Part shown: in pieces, positions 25,500 to 40,320 of the stretch
Numbering within the stretch: the stretch's first letter is position 1
Layout of the letters: every line of letters starts with the position of its first letter
Source: Chloroflexota bacterium
Lineage (GTDB): Bacteria; Chloroflexota; Limnocylindria; Limnocylindrales; CSP1-4
Reading direction: 5' to 3'
Length of the DNA stretch: 64,000 bases
NCBI GenBank assembly: GCA_947475545.1
Contig: CANJLL010000005.1
Coordinates: 177,436 to 241,435, forward strand
Translations under genes and position numbers: made by a program
The notes under the pieces: model-generated
Databases searched by the model: none
What the model was told of the DNA's origin: nothing
Seen by the model: the letters and a program-made list of their open reading frames with translations, nothing else

Positions 25500-25991
25500 A
25501 TGTTCGCGCTCAACCAGGACCACGTTCGCCAGGCGCTCGGCAACACCCGCTTCATCCTCGCGCGGCGCCAGGACGCCGAGCTGATTGACGACGCCATCGC
25601 CACCGCCTCCGCGGAGGCGCAGGAGCGGATGGCCCGCTTCGACCCGCAGGGCAAGGGCTACTGCACTGAGACCGTCGCCTACGACCTGGCGAACCTCGCC
25701 ACGGGTGAGATCCACAGGATCCGGTCCAGATCGCCCAAGAACGGCGCCATCGGCTTCACCTTCAAGGTGGAGATCGGCGACTACACGTTCCGGATGCACG
25801 GAACCCAGGCCTGCCGCGGCGGCGACATCATCGCCAAGGTCGTCGGCCGGGCGCCGTCCGAGCTGGCCGAGAACCCACTGGATGAGGCCATCATCGAGGC
25901 CCTCCGCAATGGGTGCCGCGTCGTCACCTTCGACGCACAAGGCAATCTGGACGACCTCTCCTGGATCCCGTTCAATCGGCGGAACTGGTAG
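25500..25991 (+). CDS. hypothetical protein
   Basis: 163 residues, unrecognised. It looks like a folded soluble protein: MFALNQDHVRQALGNTRFILARRQD, then ETVAYDLANLATGEIHRIRSRSPKNGAIGFTFKVEIGDYTFRMHG and a C-terminal DEAIIEALRNGCRVVTFDAQGNLDDLSWIPFNRRNW. The upstream extension to 25410 has no support. It precedes the winged-helix gene and the defence operon. Confidence 0.6.
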   Translation: MFALNQDHVRQALGNTRFILARRQDAELIDDAIATASAEAQERMARFDPQGKGYCTETVAYDLANLATGEIHRIRSRSPKNGAIGFTFKVEIGDYTFRMHGTQACRGGDIIAKVVGRAPSELAENPLDEAIIEALRNGCRVVTFDAQGNLDDLSWIPFNRRNW

Positions 25992-26133
25992 CGAGCCTCC
26001 GCGAGGTCACCGCCATGACGCCGGGGCAGTGCCGCGGCGTCATGGGCCCCGGCCATGTCCCGTGCCACCCGAGCTGTCGCGGACGAGGGGCATCATGTGC
26101 AGCGACATGACTGGGAGTAGAGGAGAACTGCCG

Positions 26134-26604
26134 ATGACGACCGCGCGAGGCGTGGAGCTTGCTCGATTGGCGCTGGAGACCTTCCGCCCGCGGGCCGGCG
26201 CCTACCCGGACGGGATCAAGGTCCGGGAACTCCAGCAGGAGCTGGACCGGGCCGGCCACCCCGTCATCGCGGACGACGCCTACTCGGTGATCCACTCCGC
26301 GCTCAACCGGTCCCAGCCGCATGGGCTCTGGGTGTCCCGCGACGGCGGGCTCTGGCAGCCGGGTGACGGCGTCTCGAAGATGAACGCCGGCCTGTCCGGG
26401 CGCGACCTCGCCGAGGCGCTCCACGCCTTCGTGAAGCAGCGCTACCCCGGCGGCGTGTTCGACTACGAGGCGGCCCGCGCCGGCCTCGAGGCGACCGGGG
26501 TCAAGGTCAAGGGCACCGGGACCACCACGGCCAACGCGCTCCGGAATGCGGACGACCTGTTCGGGCACGTGGCTGGGCAGGAGGGGATGTGGCGGTGGAA
26601 GTGA
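26134..26604 (+). CDS. winged-helix-like protein upstream of the defence operon
   Basis: 156 residues, AGGAG 8 nt before the ATG. Two similar parts: residues about 5-75 (VELARLALETFRPRAGAYPDGIKVRELQQELDRAGHPVIADDAYSVIHSALNRSQPHGLWVSRDGGLWQPG) and about 85-156 (LSGRDLAEALHAFVKQRYPGGVFDYEAARAGLEATG...TTTANALRNADDLFG). Each looks like a HARE/winged-helix module. A regulator of the operon 253 nt downstream is plausible but inferred only from position. Confidence 0.6.
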   Translation: MTTARGVELARLALETFRPRAGAYPDGIKVRELQQELDRAGHPVIADDAYSVIHSALNRSQPHGLWVSRDGGLWQPGDGVSKMNAGLSGRDLAEALHAFVKQRYPGGVFDYEAARAGLEATGVKVKGTGTTTANALRNADDLFGHVAGQEGMWRWK

Positions 26605-26857
26605 CCACCCGCCCCGGCACAGCGCCGCTCCGCCAGCCGGGATCGGCCAGCTAGCCACTCGGGGCGCCCGTTGTGGCGCTTGTGGGCGTCCGCCGCTCCG
26701 TACAATGGCGGGAGCGCCGCGCGGCGGCGTCGAGGGATCCGGGGAGGCAGCCGATCTCCAAGCGCAGGCCACACGCACCGGGCTCAGTCGGCCGCCAGTG
26801 CCGGCTTTCCGGCACGGCCTCTGTGAGCCCTCTCGGCTGTGCCCGGATCGCGGCGCG

Positions 26858-30432
<3,575 letters not shown>

Positions 30433-30436
<4 letters not shown>

Positions 30437-32130
30437 ACATCTTCGAAGACACCAACCCCCGTGCGCTGAAGGACCTCCTGGCTGAGATCCACAACCGCAC
30501 GACGGTCCTGCCCGACTTCCAGCGCGACTTCGTGTGGGAGCCAAACGCAACACAGGAGCTCATCCGGTCGGTCGCCAGCAACTACCCGGCGGGCAGCATC
30601 CTCCGGGTGCGCGACGCCAAGCGCGTGTTCGCCGCGCGAGAGTTCGAAGGCGCGCCACCACTCGACGGCGCCAAGCACACGTTCCTGGTGCTCGACGGCC
30701 AGCAGCGCCTGACCTCGCTCTATCAGGCCTTCTACGGGGTCGGCGAGCACCGTTACTACCTCGACTTGGGCAAGCTCATCGAAGGGGCAGATTTCGAGGA
30801 AGCGATCTCCCACGTGCGCGCCAGCACGAAGTGGGTGGAGGCGCACGAGGACTTCGAGCTCCAGGCGAAGGAGCTGCTGCTGCCGCTGTCTGTGCTGCGG
30901 GGCGGTGCGGGCGGTTTCGGAAGGTGGGGCCGCAGCGTCGCGCGCCGACTGCCGGACGATGAGCGCATCGTGCTCGAGAACTCGCTGGACTTCGTCGACG
31001 AGCATTGGATCCAGGCGATCGATGACTACCACTTCCCGGTGGTGACGCTCTCGGACGAGACCGAGCCCGACGCCCTCTGCACGATCTTCGAGACCCTCAA
31101 CCGCACCGGCGTCAAGCTCAGCGTGTTCGAGCTGCTGACCGCGCGCTTCTGGCCGAGGAACATCAAGCTCCGAGCGCTCTGGGAGCAGGCGCTCGCCGAC
31201 TACCCGATCATCGAGGATTTCGAGGTAGACCCGTACTACGTGCTGCAGGCGATCTCGCTTGCGAGCCGCCCAGCGCCATCGTGCCGGCGCACGGACGTGC
31301 TGAACATGGCGGCGTCCGACATCGCAACGTGGTGGGACAAGGTCGTGCGCGGGCTCGCGGCCGGGCTCGAGATCCTGCGCGACGACTGCCAGGTGTTGCT
31401 GCCGCGATGGCTTCCCTACCAGACGATGCTGCCGCCCCTCGCGGCGGTGCTCGCGCGGACAGGCGTCCTGAAGGGCCCGGAGGCCGGCGCCCAGCGCGAG
31501 AAGCTGGAGCGCTGGTTCTGGTGTGCTGCCCTCGGCCAGGTCTACGAGGGAGCGCCTAACAGCAAGTCAGCGAAGGACGTGACCGAGATCCTCCCCTGGC
31601 TCGCAGGCGGCGAGCTCCCTGAGTCCGTGGCGACATTCCGCTTCGATCCGCGGGCGCTGCGCGATGTGACGCCGCGTCAGCGGGCGATCTACCGCGCCGT
31701 GATGTGCCTGATCCTCGGCGGAGGACCACTCGACTTCCACACGAAGGCGAAGATCACGGCCAAGCTCATAGTGGAGGAGGGCATCGACGACCACCACGTC
31801 TTCCCGGCCAACTACCTGGGCAAGGACGTTCCGGCGCGCCTGCGCGACTGCGTGCTCAACCGCACACTCATCGACCGCACGACGAACCAGATGATCAGCG
31901 ACCAGGCGCCCAAGAAGTACCTGGCCACCATCCGGGACACGCCCGACTTCCCATTCGAGAAGGTGCTGAGGTCGCACGGTCTTCCCGTTGGCACGGGCTC
32001 GCCGCTCGAGGAGAACCAGTTCGAGCCGTACCTGGCCTGGCGACAGGAGCACCTGTGGCGAGAGATCCAGCGGGTCACCGGAGTCACCGTGGCCACTGAC
32101 CTGGAAGCAGACGGCAGCGGTCTGTCATGA
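30433..32130 (+). CDS. DUF262/DUF1524 GmrSD-like endonuclease
   Basis: 565 residues. N-terminal DUF262 NTPase-like domain with [10 protein letters not shown] (about residue 26) and [13 protein letters not shown] (about 92), which in GmrS/SspE/BrxU-type proteins senses modified DNA and hydrolyses NTP. Near the C-terminus [11 protein letters not shown] (about 454) and [12 protein letters not shown] (about 475) match the His-Me-finger (HNH) DUF1524 nuclease. Probably cuts incoming DNA by modification state. Translationally coupled on both sides (4-nt overlaps), so an integral operon member. Confidence 0.85.
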
Positions 32131-35100
32131 CCGCCACGAAGAAGCTCATCGAGGTCGCCCTGCCCCTTGAGGCCATCAACGTCGCGTCTGCGCGCGAGAA
32201 GTCGATCCGCCACGGGCACCCGAGCACGCTCCACCTGTGGTGGGCGCGGCGGCCGCTGGCCGCGGCGCGGGCGGTCATCTTCTCGCAGATGGTGGACGAC
32301 CCGTCGGCCTACGTGGACGTGCTCCGCGCCGACCCCAAGCTCCATCGCAAGGCGGAGACGGCGCTGAAGGCGCGCCTGAAGGTCTGGGAGGAGGCGCGGG
32401 CCCTCGCCGAGCACGCGAAGGGCACGGGCCTGCAGGTCCCGGAACCCGGCCCGGCGCCGACGCTGGACGACATGCTCGCCGACCAGGAGCGCCAGCGGCT
32501 CTTCCGGATCATCGAGGACCTCGTCCTCTGGGAGAACACGACCAACGAGACAGTGCTGCAGGCCGCCCGCGACGAGATCTGGAGCAGCTGGCGCCGGACC
32601 TGTCTCGACAACGTGGACGACCCTCGGGCAAAGGAGCTGTTCGACCGCCACAAGTTGCCCGCCTTCCACGACCCGTTCGCCGGCGGCGGCGCGCTCCCGC
32701 TCGAGGCGCAGCGGCTGGGCCTCGAGAGCTACGCGAGTGACCTCAACCCGGTCGCCGTCCTCATCAACAAGGCGATGATCGAGATCCCGCCGAAGTTCGC
32801 GGGCCGACCGCCCGTGAACCCCGAGTCACGGAGCGATCGGACCCTTCTGGCGAAGGAATGGCGCGGCGCCCGGGGCCTCGCGGAGGACGTGCGCTACTAC
32901 GGCCAGTGGATGCGCGAGGAGGCCGAGAAGCGCATCGGCCACCTCTATCCGAAGGTCGCGGTGACCGCTGACATGGCGCGCGAGCGGCCGGATCTCAGTC
33001 GGCACGTGGGCAAATCACTAACCGTCATCGCGTGGCTCTGGGCGCGGACCGTGAAGAGTCCAAACCCCGCCTTCGCCGCGGTCGACGTGCCGCTTGCCTC
33101 GACCTTCATGCTTTCCACCGCGGTCGGCAAGGAAGCCTACGTCGAGCCTCAGGTCGACGACGGAGGTTACCGTTTCACCGTCAGGGTTGGGAGACCGAGG
33201 AACGCCGAGGCGGCGAAGAACGGCACCAAACTCTCACGCGGCGCGAACTTCCAGTGCCTCATGTCGAGTGTTCCGATCGCCTCCGACTACATCTACTCAG
33301 AGGCGAAAGCAGGTCGAATGGGCACCCGCCTGATGGCGATCGTCGCCGAAGGCGAGCGCGGGCGGGTCTATCTCGCTCCGACGCCGGAGATGGAAGCCAT
33401 CGCCCTCGAAGCGAAGCCGACATGGAAGCCGGACCTCATGATGCCGGAGAACCCCAGATGGTTCTCGCCGCCGCTCTATGGGCTGAAGTCTTATGGCGAC
33501 CTGTTCACGCCTCGCCAGCTCGTGGCGCTGCCAACCTTCTCGGATCTGGTACTTGAGGCCCGTGGGCGAGTGCTACCGGACGCCGTGTCTGCGGGTCTGA
33601 GTGGCGACACCAGGCCGCTGCGCGACGGCGGTGCTGGCGCGACCGCTTACGCGGACGCGGTGGCGGTCTATCTGGCCTTCGCGGTGGATCGGTTGGCCAT
33701 GACTGGCAACAGCCTCGTTCGCTGGAATGCCGTTGGCCAGAAGGCGCAACATGCGTTTGGCCGCCAGGCGTTGCCGATGCTGTGGGACTTCGCAGAGGTG
33801 AACTTCCTAGCGACGGCGACCGGCAGCGTGGACTCGGCGGTCTTCTATGCCTACGATCCGCTCAACTGGATGGCGCCACCAGCGGATGGATCGAGCCAGC
33901 AAGCGGACGCGGCGACCCAGCAACTGTCGGCGGGCAGGCTCGTTTCCACGGACCCGCCTTACTACGACAACATCGGCTACGCAGACCTCTCTGACTTCTT
34001 CTACGTTTGGTTGCGTCGCTCGATGAGACAGGTCTTTCCTGACCTCTTTGCCACCGTCGCTGTCCCCAAGGCTGAGGAACTCGTTGCCACGCCGTACCGC
34101 CATGGCGGCAGGGAAAACGCGGAGGCGTTCTTCCTGGAAGGCATGACGCGTGCAATGCACCGGATTGCTGATCAGGCGCATCCGGCGTTCCCAGTCACGA
34201 TCTACTACGCCTTCAAGCAGTCGGAGGGTGATGGTGATCACGGCGACACGAACACGGGCTGGGACACCTTTCTGGCCGCAGTGATCGAAGCCGGCTTCAA
34301 CGTGACTGGCACGTGGCCGATGCGCACGGAGATGCGAACTCGCCAGGTCGCTATGGACACAAATGCGCTTGCCTCCAGCATCGTCCTTGTGTGTCGCAAG
34401 CGCGCTCCAGATGCGCCCGCCGCGACTCGACGAGAGTTCGTCGCCGCGCTCAAGGCCGAGCTTCCGGCGGCCCTCGCCCATCTCCAGCGTGGGAACATCG
34501 CCCCAGTCGATCTCGCGCAAGCGGCTATCGGACCGGGCATGGCTGTGTACACGCGGTACGGCAAGGTCAGAGATGCCCAAGGGAAGCCGGTCTCCGTCCG
34601 CGAGGCGTTGGCGCTGATCAATGCCACCCTCGACGAGGCGTTGGCCGAGCAGGAGGGCGACTTCGATGCCGATAGCCGGTGGGCGCTGACTTGGTTTGAG
34701 GAGCACGGGTTCGCAGCTGGCCCAGCCGGACAGGCGATCCTGCTGTCTACCGCGAAGGCAACGGCGCTGAATGGCCTTGAGCAAGCAGGCATCGTCGAGT
34801 CAGGAGGGGGCAAGGTGCGCCTCCTGCGTCCCGACGAACTGCCGGGCGACTGGGATCCGGCAACCGATCCGCGCCTCACTTCCTGGGAGATCGTCCACCA
34901 CCTCGTCAGAGTGCTCTCGAGCGGTGGCGAGGGTGCGGCCGCCGAGCTCGTGGCGAAGCTCGGTGCCCGGGCCGAAGTGGCCCGCGAGCTCGCCTACCGC
35001 CTCTACGCGCTGTGTGAGCGCAAGAAGCGCGCTGCCGACGCGCTCGCGTACAACGGCTTGGTCCAGAGCTGGCCAGAAATCACCCGACTTGCCCAAGGGA

Positions 35101-35153
35101 CGGGCAAGCCTACGGTTGTCCAAGGCGGCCTCTTCGACAACACTGAGGTCTAG
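32127..35153 (+). CDS. DUF1156 DNA methyltransferase (COG1743-like)
   Basis: 1008 residues. DUF1156 N-terminus ([45 protein letters not shown]), SAM-binding motif [14 protein letters not shown] (about 182), catalytic motif [26 protein letters not shown] (about 608), consistent with N6-adenine or N4-cytosine methylation. In the family an internal zinc ribbon has CPNPAC and CxCC; here these positions read SPNPAF (about 311) and QCLMSS (about 376), so zinc binding seems lost. [21 protein letters not shown] is conserved. Confidence 0.9.
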   Translation: MTATKKLIEVALPLEAINVASAREKSIRHGHPSTLHLWWARRPLAAARAVIFSQMVDDPSAYVDVLRADPKLHRKAETALKARLKVWEEARALAEHAKGTGLQVPEPGPAPTLDDMLADQERQRLFRIIEDLVLWENTTNETVLQAARDEIWSSWRRTCLDNVDDPRAKELFDRHKLPAFHDPFAGGGALPLEAQRLGLESYASDLNPVAVLINKAMIEIPPKFAGRPPVNPESRSDRTLLAKEWRGARGLAEDVRYYGQWMREEAEKRIGHLYPKVAVTADMARERPDLSRHVGKSLTVIAWLWARTVKSPNPAFAAVDVPLASTFMLSTAVGKEAYVEPQVDDGGYRFTVRVGRPRNAEAAKNGTKLSRGANFQCLMSSVPIASDYIYSEAKAGRMGTRLMAIVAEGERGRVYLAPTPEMEAIALEAKPTWKPDLMMPENPRWFSPPLYGLKSYGDLFTPRQLVALPTFSDLVLEARGRVLPDAVSAGLSGDTRPLRDGGAGATAYADAVAVYLAFAVDRLAMTGNSLVRWNAVGQKAQHAFGRQALPMLWDFAEVNFLATATGSVDSAVFYAYDPLNWMAPPADGSSQQADAATQQLSAGRLVSTDPPYYDNIGYADLSDFFYVWLRRSMRQVFPDLFATVAVPKAEELVATPYRHGGRENAEAFFLEGMTRAMHRIADQAHPAFPVTIYYAFKQSEGDGDHGDTNTGWDTFLAAVIEAGFNVTGTWPMRTEMRTRQVAMDTNALASSIVLVCRKRAPDAPAATRREFVAALKAELPAALAHLQRGNIAPVDLAQAAIGPGMAVYTRYGKVRDAQGKPVSVREALALINATLDEALAEQEGDFDADSRWALTWFEEHGFAAGPAGQAILLSTAKATALNGLEQAGIVESGGGKVRLLRPDELPGDWDPATDPRLTSWEIVHHLVRVLSSGGEGAAAELVAKLGARAEVARELAYRLYALCERKKRAADALAYNGLVQSWPEITRLAQGTGKPTVVQGGLFDNTEV

Positions 35154-35156
35154 GCG

Positions 35157-38100
35157 ATGGCCATCACGAACCAAGAGCGTGTCGGCAAGGCGATGGACTT
35201 GCTGCGGGTGGGTCTCGCGCCCTTCGTCGAGCGCGAGTTCGAGAACCTGCACCCGGGTCAGGCCGACGAGATGGCGCGCCACCACCTCGGCGACGACCGG
35301 ACAGTGGGCCGCAAGCCGATCAGCGACTGGGACGTGGCCGCCCTGCTGCGGCTGATGTTCGACTCGTGGAACGAGATCTTCGGGCGGACCCTCGGCCGCG
35401 CCGAGCGCTCGCTCGTCCAGGAGCTGCGCGACGCCCGCAACAAGTGGGCGCACCAGGAGCCGTTCAGCAGCGACGACGCGGACCGGGCGCTCGACTCGAT
35501 TGCCCGCCTCCTCACGGCCATCTCCGCACCGGAGGCCGACGAGGTCGGCAAGATGAAGATGGAGCTGCGCCGGCTCACCTTCGAGGAGCAGGTCCGCAGC
35601 GAGAAGCGCAAGGTCGGCGGCTCGCTCATCGAGCCGGCGGCGAGTGGCACCCTCAAGCCCTGGCGCGAGATCGTCACGCCCCACGCCGACGTGGCGAGTG
35701 GCCGCTACCAGCAGGCCGAGTTCGCCGCCGACCTGTGGCAGGTCCACCTGGGCGAAGGCACCGACGAGTACCGCGATCCCGCCGAGTTCTTCCGCCGCAC
35801 CTACCTCACCGAAAGCCTCAAGGGCCTGCTCGTGGGTGGGGTCCGGCGCATCGGGGGCACCGGCGGCGACCCGGTCGTCCAGCTCCAGACAAACTTCGGC
35901 GGCGGCAAGACCCACTCCATGCTCGCGCTCTACCACCTGCTCTCCGGGGCGAACCCCGCCGACCTCCCGGGCGTGGACGCAGTCCTCGCCGCGGCCGGCG
36001 TGAAGACGCTGCCAACTGCCCGGCGGGTGGTCCTTGTGGGGAACAAGATCTCGCCCGGGAACCCGGTCACGAAGCCCGATGGCACGGTCGTGCGGACGCT
36101 GTGGGGCGAGCTCGCCTGGCAGCTCGGCGGCGCCAAGGCCTTCGCCCGCGTCGCGGCCGACGACGAGCGCGCCACCAACCCGGGCGACGTGCTGCGCGAG
36201 CTGTTCCGCGACTACGGGCCGTGCCTGATCCTCATCGACGAGTGGGTCGCCTACGCGCGCCAGCTCCACGACCAGGGCGACCTGCCGGCCGGCGGCTTCG
36301 AGACCCAGTTCACGTTCGCCCAGGCGCTCACCGAGTCCGCCAAACTTGCAGGCAACTGCCTGCTCGTCATCTCGCTGCCGGCGTCGGACACCAGCGGCTC
36401 CCCGCACACGCAGTCGGACGACGTGGAGGTCGGCGGCATCCGCGGGCGCGAAGCGCTCGACCGCCTCCGGAACGTCGTGGGGCGCCTGGAGTCCTCGTGG
36501 CGTCCGGCAACGGCCGAGGAGGGGTTCGAGATCGTCCGGCGGCGGCTGTTCGAGCCGCTCGGGAGTACGGACGCCTTCAAGCAACGGGACGTGACCGCGC
36601 GGGCTTTCGCCGACCTCTACCGGGCCCAGGCCGCCGAGTTCCCGCCCGAGTGCCGCGACGCCGACTACGAGAAGCGGATCGTCGCCGCCTACCCGATCCA
36701 CCCCGAGATCTTCGACCGGCTCTACTCCGACTGGTCGACCTTGGTGAAGTTCCAGCGCACGCGCGGCGTCCTGCGCCTCATGGCCGCTGTGATCCACAGC
36801 CTCTGGGAGAAGGGCGACCGCAACCCGCTCATCCTGCCCGCGACGATCCCGATCGACGACGCCCGGGTGCAGTCGGAGCTGACCCGCTACCTCTCCGACA
36901 ACTGGGCGCCGATCATCGAGAAGGACGTGGACGGGCCGAACTCGCTGCCGCTCCGGATCGATGCGGAGCAGCCGAACCTCGGCAAGCTGCACGCCACGAG
37001 GCGTGTCGCGCGGACGATCTACCTCGGCTCGGCGCCCACGTCGGCCGCCGCGCACCGCGGCATCGAGGACCGCCGGGTGAAGCTCGGCTGCGTGATGCCC
37101 GGCGAGGCGCCGGCCGTCTACGGCGACGCCCTGCGGCGCCTGGCGGCGACCGCGACCTACCTCTACCAGGACGGGCCGCGGTTCTGGTACGCCACCCAGC
37201 CGACGGTCACCAAGCTCGCCGAGGACCGGGCCGAACAGCTGAAGCGGGACCCCGACGCGGTGGGGGGCGAGCTCGACGAGCGGCTCCGCGCCGACCTGCG
37301 CCGGACGGGCGACTTCGCGCGCATCCACGCCCTGTCGCGCTCGGGCGCCGACGTGCCAGACGACCTCGACGCGCGCCTGGTCGTCCTGCCGGTCGAGCAG
37401 ACCTACAGCAAGGAGCCGGGGAGCGCGGCCGAGACCGCGGCCCTGCGGATCCTCGAGACGCGCGGCAACACCCCGCGCCTCTACCGCAACACGCTCGTCT
37501 TCCTGGCGGCCGACAAGGTGCGCCTCCAGGACCTCGACGAGGCGGCGCGGCGGTTCCTCGCCTGGAAGTCGATCCTCGCTGAGAAGGTCGGGCTCAACCT
37601 CGACCCGCACCAGGTCCGCCAGGCGGAGACACAGATGGCGGCCGCCGACGGCGCCGTCGCGGCCCGCGTGCCGGAGACGTACCAGTGGCTGCTGGTGCCG
37701 GAGCAGGTCAACCCCTCTGCGCCGATCAGCTGGCAGGCCGTCCGGCTCGCCGGCAGCGAGGCGCTCGCGGTGCGGGCGAGCCGCAAGCTCCGGGCCGACG
37801 AGACGCTCCTCACCTCCCTCGGCTCCACGATCCTGCGCAAGCACCTCGACGAGGTGCCCCTCTGGCGCGGCGACAACGTCGCCGTCCGCCAGCTGGTCGA
37901 GGACTTCGCGCGCTACCTCTACCTGCCCCGGCTCGCGGGACCCGACGTGCTGGCCCAGGCCATCCGCGACGGCCTCGGGCTGATGTTCTGGCAGGCCGAC
38001 ACGTTCGCCTACGCCGAGAGCTACGACGAGGCGGCCGGCCGCTACCGTGGCCTCCGCGGCGGCCAGCCGATCTCGATCTCCTCCGACAGCACCGGCCTCG

Positions 38101-38534
38101 TGGTGAAGCCCGACGCGGCGCAGCGGCAGATGAGCGCCGAGACCACCCCCGTCGCGCCCGGCGGGTCCGCGGGGGGCGGCGTCGCTGGCGGCGGTTCCGT
38201 GTCGGGGCAGTCGGGCACGGGCGGCGAACCAGGGGGAGCGGCCGGCGGTGCGGCCGGGGGAACCGAGGGCACGACTCCCGGAGGCGTTCCGGCGCCTCGG
38301 CCCCGCCGCTTCCACGGCACGGTGCAGCTCGACTCGGCGCGCGTCGGCCGCGACGCCAGCCGGATCGCCGACGAGGTGATCGCGCACCTCGCGGGCCAGG
38401 TGGGGTCACAGGTCACGGTCACGCTGGAGATCGAGGCGACCCTCGCCGACGGCGCCTCGGACCAGATCGTGCGCACCGTCACCGAGAACAGCCGCACGCT
38501 GAAGTTCACCAGCCACGGGTTCGAGAACGAGTGA
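35157..38534 (+). CDS. DUF499 AAA+ ATPase with N-terminal Swt1-like HEPN domain
   Basis: 1125 residues. Residues about 1-125 resemble a Swt1-type HEPN domain and include RNKWAH (94-99), an R-x4-H motif as found in HEPN RNases. DUF499 ATPase: Walker A NFGGGKTHSM (about 250), Walker B CLILIDEWVAYA (about 358), sensor-like LLVISLPASD. A Gly/Ala linker (about 1000-1045) precedes a C-terminal beta domain (VTVTLEIEATLADG). DUF499 proteins accompany DUF1156 methylases. It starts 3 nt after the methylase and overlaps the next gene by GTGA. Confidence 0.88.
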   Translation: MAITNQERVGKAMDLLRVGLAPFVEREFENLHPGQADEMARHHLGDDRTVGRKPISDWDVAALLRLMFDSWNEIFGRTLGRAERSLVQELRDARNKWAHQEPFSSDDADRALDSIARLLTAISAPEADEVGKMKMELRRLTFEEQVRSEKRKVGGSLIEPAASGTLKPWREIVTPHADVASGRYQQAEFAADLWQVHLGEGTDEYRDPAEFFRRTYLTESLKGLLVGGVRRIGGTGGDPVVQLQTNFGGGKTHSMLALYHLLSGANPADLPGVDAVLAAAGVKTLPTARRVVLVGNKISPGNPVTKPDGTVVRTLWGELAWQLGGAKAFARVAADDERATNPGDVLRELFRDYGPCLILIDEWVAYARQLHDQGDLPAGGFETQFTFAQALTESAKLAGNCLLVISLPASDTSGSPHTQSDDVEVGGIRGREALDRLRNVVGRLESSWRPATAEEGFEIVRRRLFEPLGSTDAFKQRDVTARAFADLYRAQAAEFPPECRDADYEKRIVAAYPIHPEIFDRLYSDWSTLVKFQRTRGVLRLMAAVIHSLWEKGDRNPLILPATIPIDDARVQSELTRYLSDNWAPIIEKDVDGPNSLPLRIDAEQPNLGKLHATRRVARTIYLGSAPTSAAAHRGIEDRRVKLGCVMPGEAPAVYGDALRRLAATATYLYQDGPRFWYATQPTVTKLAEDRAEQLKRDPDAVGGELDERLRADLRRTGDFARIHALSRSGADVPDDLDARLVVLPVEQTYSKEPGSAAETAALRILETRGNTPRLYRNTLVFLAADKVRLQDLDEAARRFLAWKSILAEKVGLNLDPHQVRQAETQMAAADGAVAARVPETYQWLLVPEQVNPSAPISWQAVRLAGSEALAVRASRKLRADETLLTSLGSTILRKHLDEVPLWRGDNVAVRQLVEDFARYLYLPRLAGPDVLAQAIRDGLGLMFWQADTFAYAESYDEAAGRYRGLRGGQPISISSDSTGLVVKPDAAQRQMSAETTPVAPGGSAGGGVAGGGSVSGQSGTGGEPGGAAGGAAGGTEGTTPGGVPAPRPRRFHGTVQLDSARVGRDASRIADEVIAHLAGQVGSQVTVTLEIEATLADGASDQIVRTVTENSRTLKFTSHGFENE

Positions 38535-40264
38535 CCGTGGACGCGATGGTCCCGGCCCCCGGGCCTGCATCGTCGCTCCTCTCACTCTCGGCCGCGCGCC
38601 TCGCCCTGGCCCAGGCCACCGATGTCGCGGCCGTGGCGACGCTCGTGGACCGGCTTGAGGTCGTCCGCGTCGCCGCGCGCAAGGCCCGGGCCTCGCTGGA
38701 GGCCCAGAACGACTGGGCGACCCTCAAGCTCGAGGCCGAGCGGAAGGCCGGCGAGATGCTCGGCGAGCTGCGCCGCACGGGTGAACTCCGGGCGGGCCGG
38801 CCGAATGCTGACGACGCGTCAGCATTGTCGAGGTTCGGGATCAGCCAGCAGCAGTCCTCGCGCTGGCAGCGTCTGTCGGGTGTTCCCGAGACCGTGTTCC
38901 GCTCCTGGCTCCGAGAGATCACGGAGTTGGGCGCGGAGGTCACCGAGGTCGGGCTGACCACTCTGGCCGCGCGCATCCAGCGTCCGGCGCCGGCCTATGT
39001 CCGGCCGGCCCAGATGCCGGCAGGGGTCGCGCCCAGGAACGTCGTGATCGAGGGCGACTGTCTGCAGGTCCTGGCGACCCTCCCGGACGCCTGCGTCGAC
39101 GCCCTGGTCACCGACCCCCCAGCGGCGATCTCGTTCCTGGCCGCCCACTGGGACAGCGACCGGGGCGGACGGGACGCCTGGGTCGAGTGGATGACCCAGG
39201 TGCTCCGGGAGTCCCTCCGGGTCGTCAAGCCGGGTGGCCACGCGCTGGTCTGGTCGCTCCCGCGCACAAGCCACTGGACCGGCTGGGCGCTCGAGGCGGC
39301 GGGCTGGGAAATCCGCGACACGGTGATCCACGTGTTCGCGCAGGGGATGCCGAAGAGCTTGGACGCCGGGAAGGCGCTCGATCGCTTGGCCGGCGCAGAG
39401 CGGCCCGTGGTCGGCAAGGCCCCTTGGAGCCAGCCCGCGATCAGCGGGCACCACGGCGGACTCGGCGACACGAGTGTCCGGTTCGGCGCCGAAGTGCGGT
39501 TCACGCCCGACCTCACGTCTCCGGCCACAGACGACGCCCGCGAGTGGGACGGTTGGGGGAGCGGCCTCAAGCCTGCCCATGAGACGTGGTGGCTGGCGCG
39601 GAAGCCGAGTGACCTAACGGTCGCCGAGAACCTCATCGCCTGGGGCACGGGCGCGCTGAACATCGATGCCACCAGGATCGGCGCAGCGGAGGGCCAGGGC
39701 GGCGGCGCGAAGGGCTCGAGCGGGTTCGCCGGCGGCTACGAGCACGACGGCTTCGCCGCGTCGACGGTCGGCCGCTGGCCTTCGAACGTCGTCCTCACCG
39801 ATCCCGTGTTCGACGGCGCGTTTGAAGGCGTGGTCGGGGGAGGCTCGAGCGCCCCCGGGGTCTGGGGCACGAGCAACGCGGGAGTCAACCCGAACCGTGT
39901 CTTCAACCGGTCCCCGGGACGGTCGGCCTACCGCAGCACGGCGTCGGTCGAGGAAGTCGAGCCGGCCGGCAAGAGCCGCTACTTTGTGATCGCCAAGGCG
40001 AGCCGGCGCGATCGCAACGCCGGCGTCCCAGGCGCCAAGCCGGTCCACAACGACCACATCGCCGTGAAGAGCTCGATCCTGATGAGGCACCTCGTCCGGC
40101 TCGTCGTGCGCCCTGGCGGCCTTGTTCTCGACCCCTTCGCGGGATCCGGAACCACAGGTGTCGCGGCGGCGATCGAGGGCATGGACTACCTGCTCATCGA
40201 GCGGGAGTCCGAACACGTCCGCATCGCCCGCGCCAGGCTGGCGCTGGGTCCCGAGGAAGGGTGA
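38531..40264 (+). CDS. second DNA methyltransferase, beta-class, with N-terminal helical domain
   Basis: 577 residues from the GTG overlapping the DUF499 stop. Residues 1-150 form a helical/HTH-like domain (AERKAGEMLGELRRTGELRAGRPN... FGISQQQSSRWQRLSGVPE) common in front of phage and island methylases. The MTase has motif IV VTDPPAAISFL (about 194) before motif I DPFAGSGTTG (about 535), the beta order; DPPA replaces the usual DPPY, a variant I know from prophage enzymes. A target-recognition region lies between. Last gene of the operon. Confidence 0.88.
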   Translation: MTVDAMVPAPGPASSLLSLSAARLALAQATDVAAVATLVDRLEVVRVAARKARASLEAQNDWATLKLEAERKAGEMLGELRRTGELRAGRPNADDASALSRFGISQQQSSRWQRLSGVPETVFRSWLREITELGAEVTEVGLTTLAARIQRPAPAYVRPAQMPAGVAPRNVVIEGDCLQVLATLPDACVDALVTDPPAAISFLAAHWDSDRGGRDAWVEWMTQVLRESLRVVKPGGHALVWSLPRTSHWTGWALEAAGWEIRDTVIHVFAQGMPKSLDAGKALDRLAGAERPVVGKAPWSQPAISGHHGGLGDTSVRFGAEVRFTPDLTSPATDDAREWDGWGSGLKPAHETWWLARKPSDLTVAENLIAWGTGALNIDATRIGAAEGQGGGAKGSSGFAGGYEHDGFAASTVGRWPSNVVLTDPVFDGAFEGVVGGGSSAPGVWGTSNAGVNPNRVFNRSPGRSAYRSTASVEEVEPAGKSRYFVIAKASRRDRNAGVPGAKPVHNDHIAVKSSILMRHLVRLVVRPGGLVLDPFAGSGTTGVAAAIEGMDYLLIERESEHVRIARARLALGPEEG

Positions 40265-40320
40265 TCGATCACATGCAGCGCCTCGGACCCTGGTCCACTG
40301 CCCTCAAGACCCGGGATCAC

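Noticed and set aside
34800..38387. 1,195-codon minus-strand open frame opposite the DUF499 gene
   Set aside because: Antisense shadow with no recognisable domain; the plus strand encodes the ATPase.
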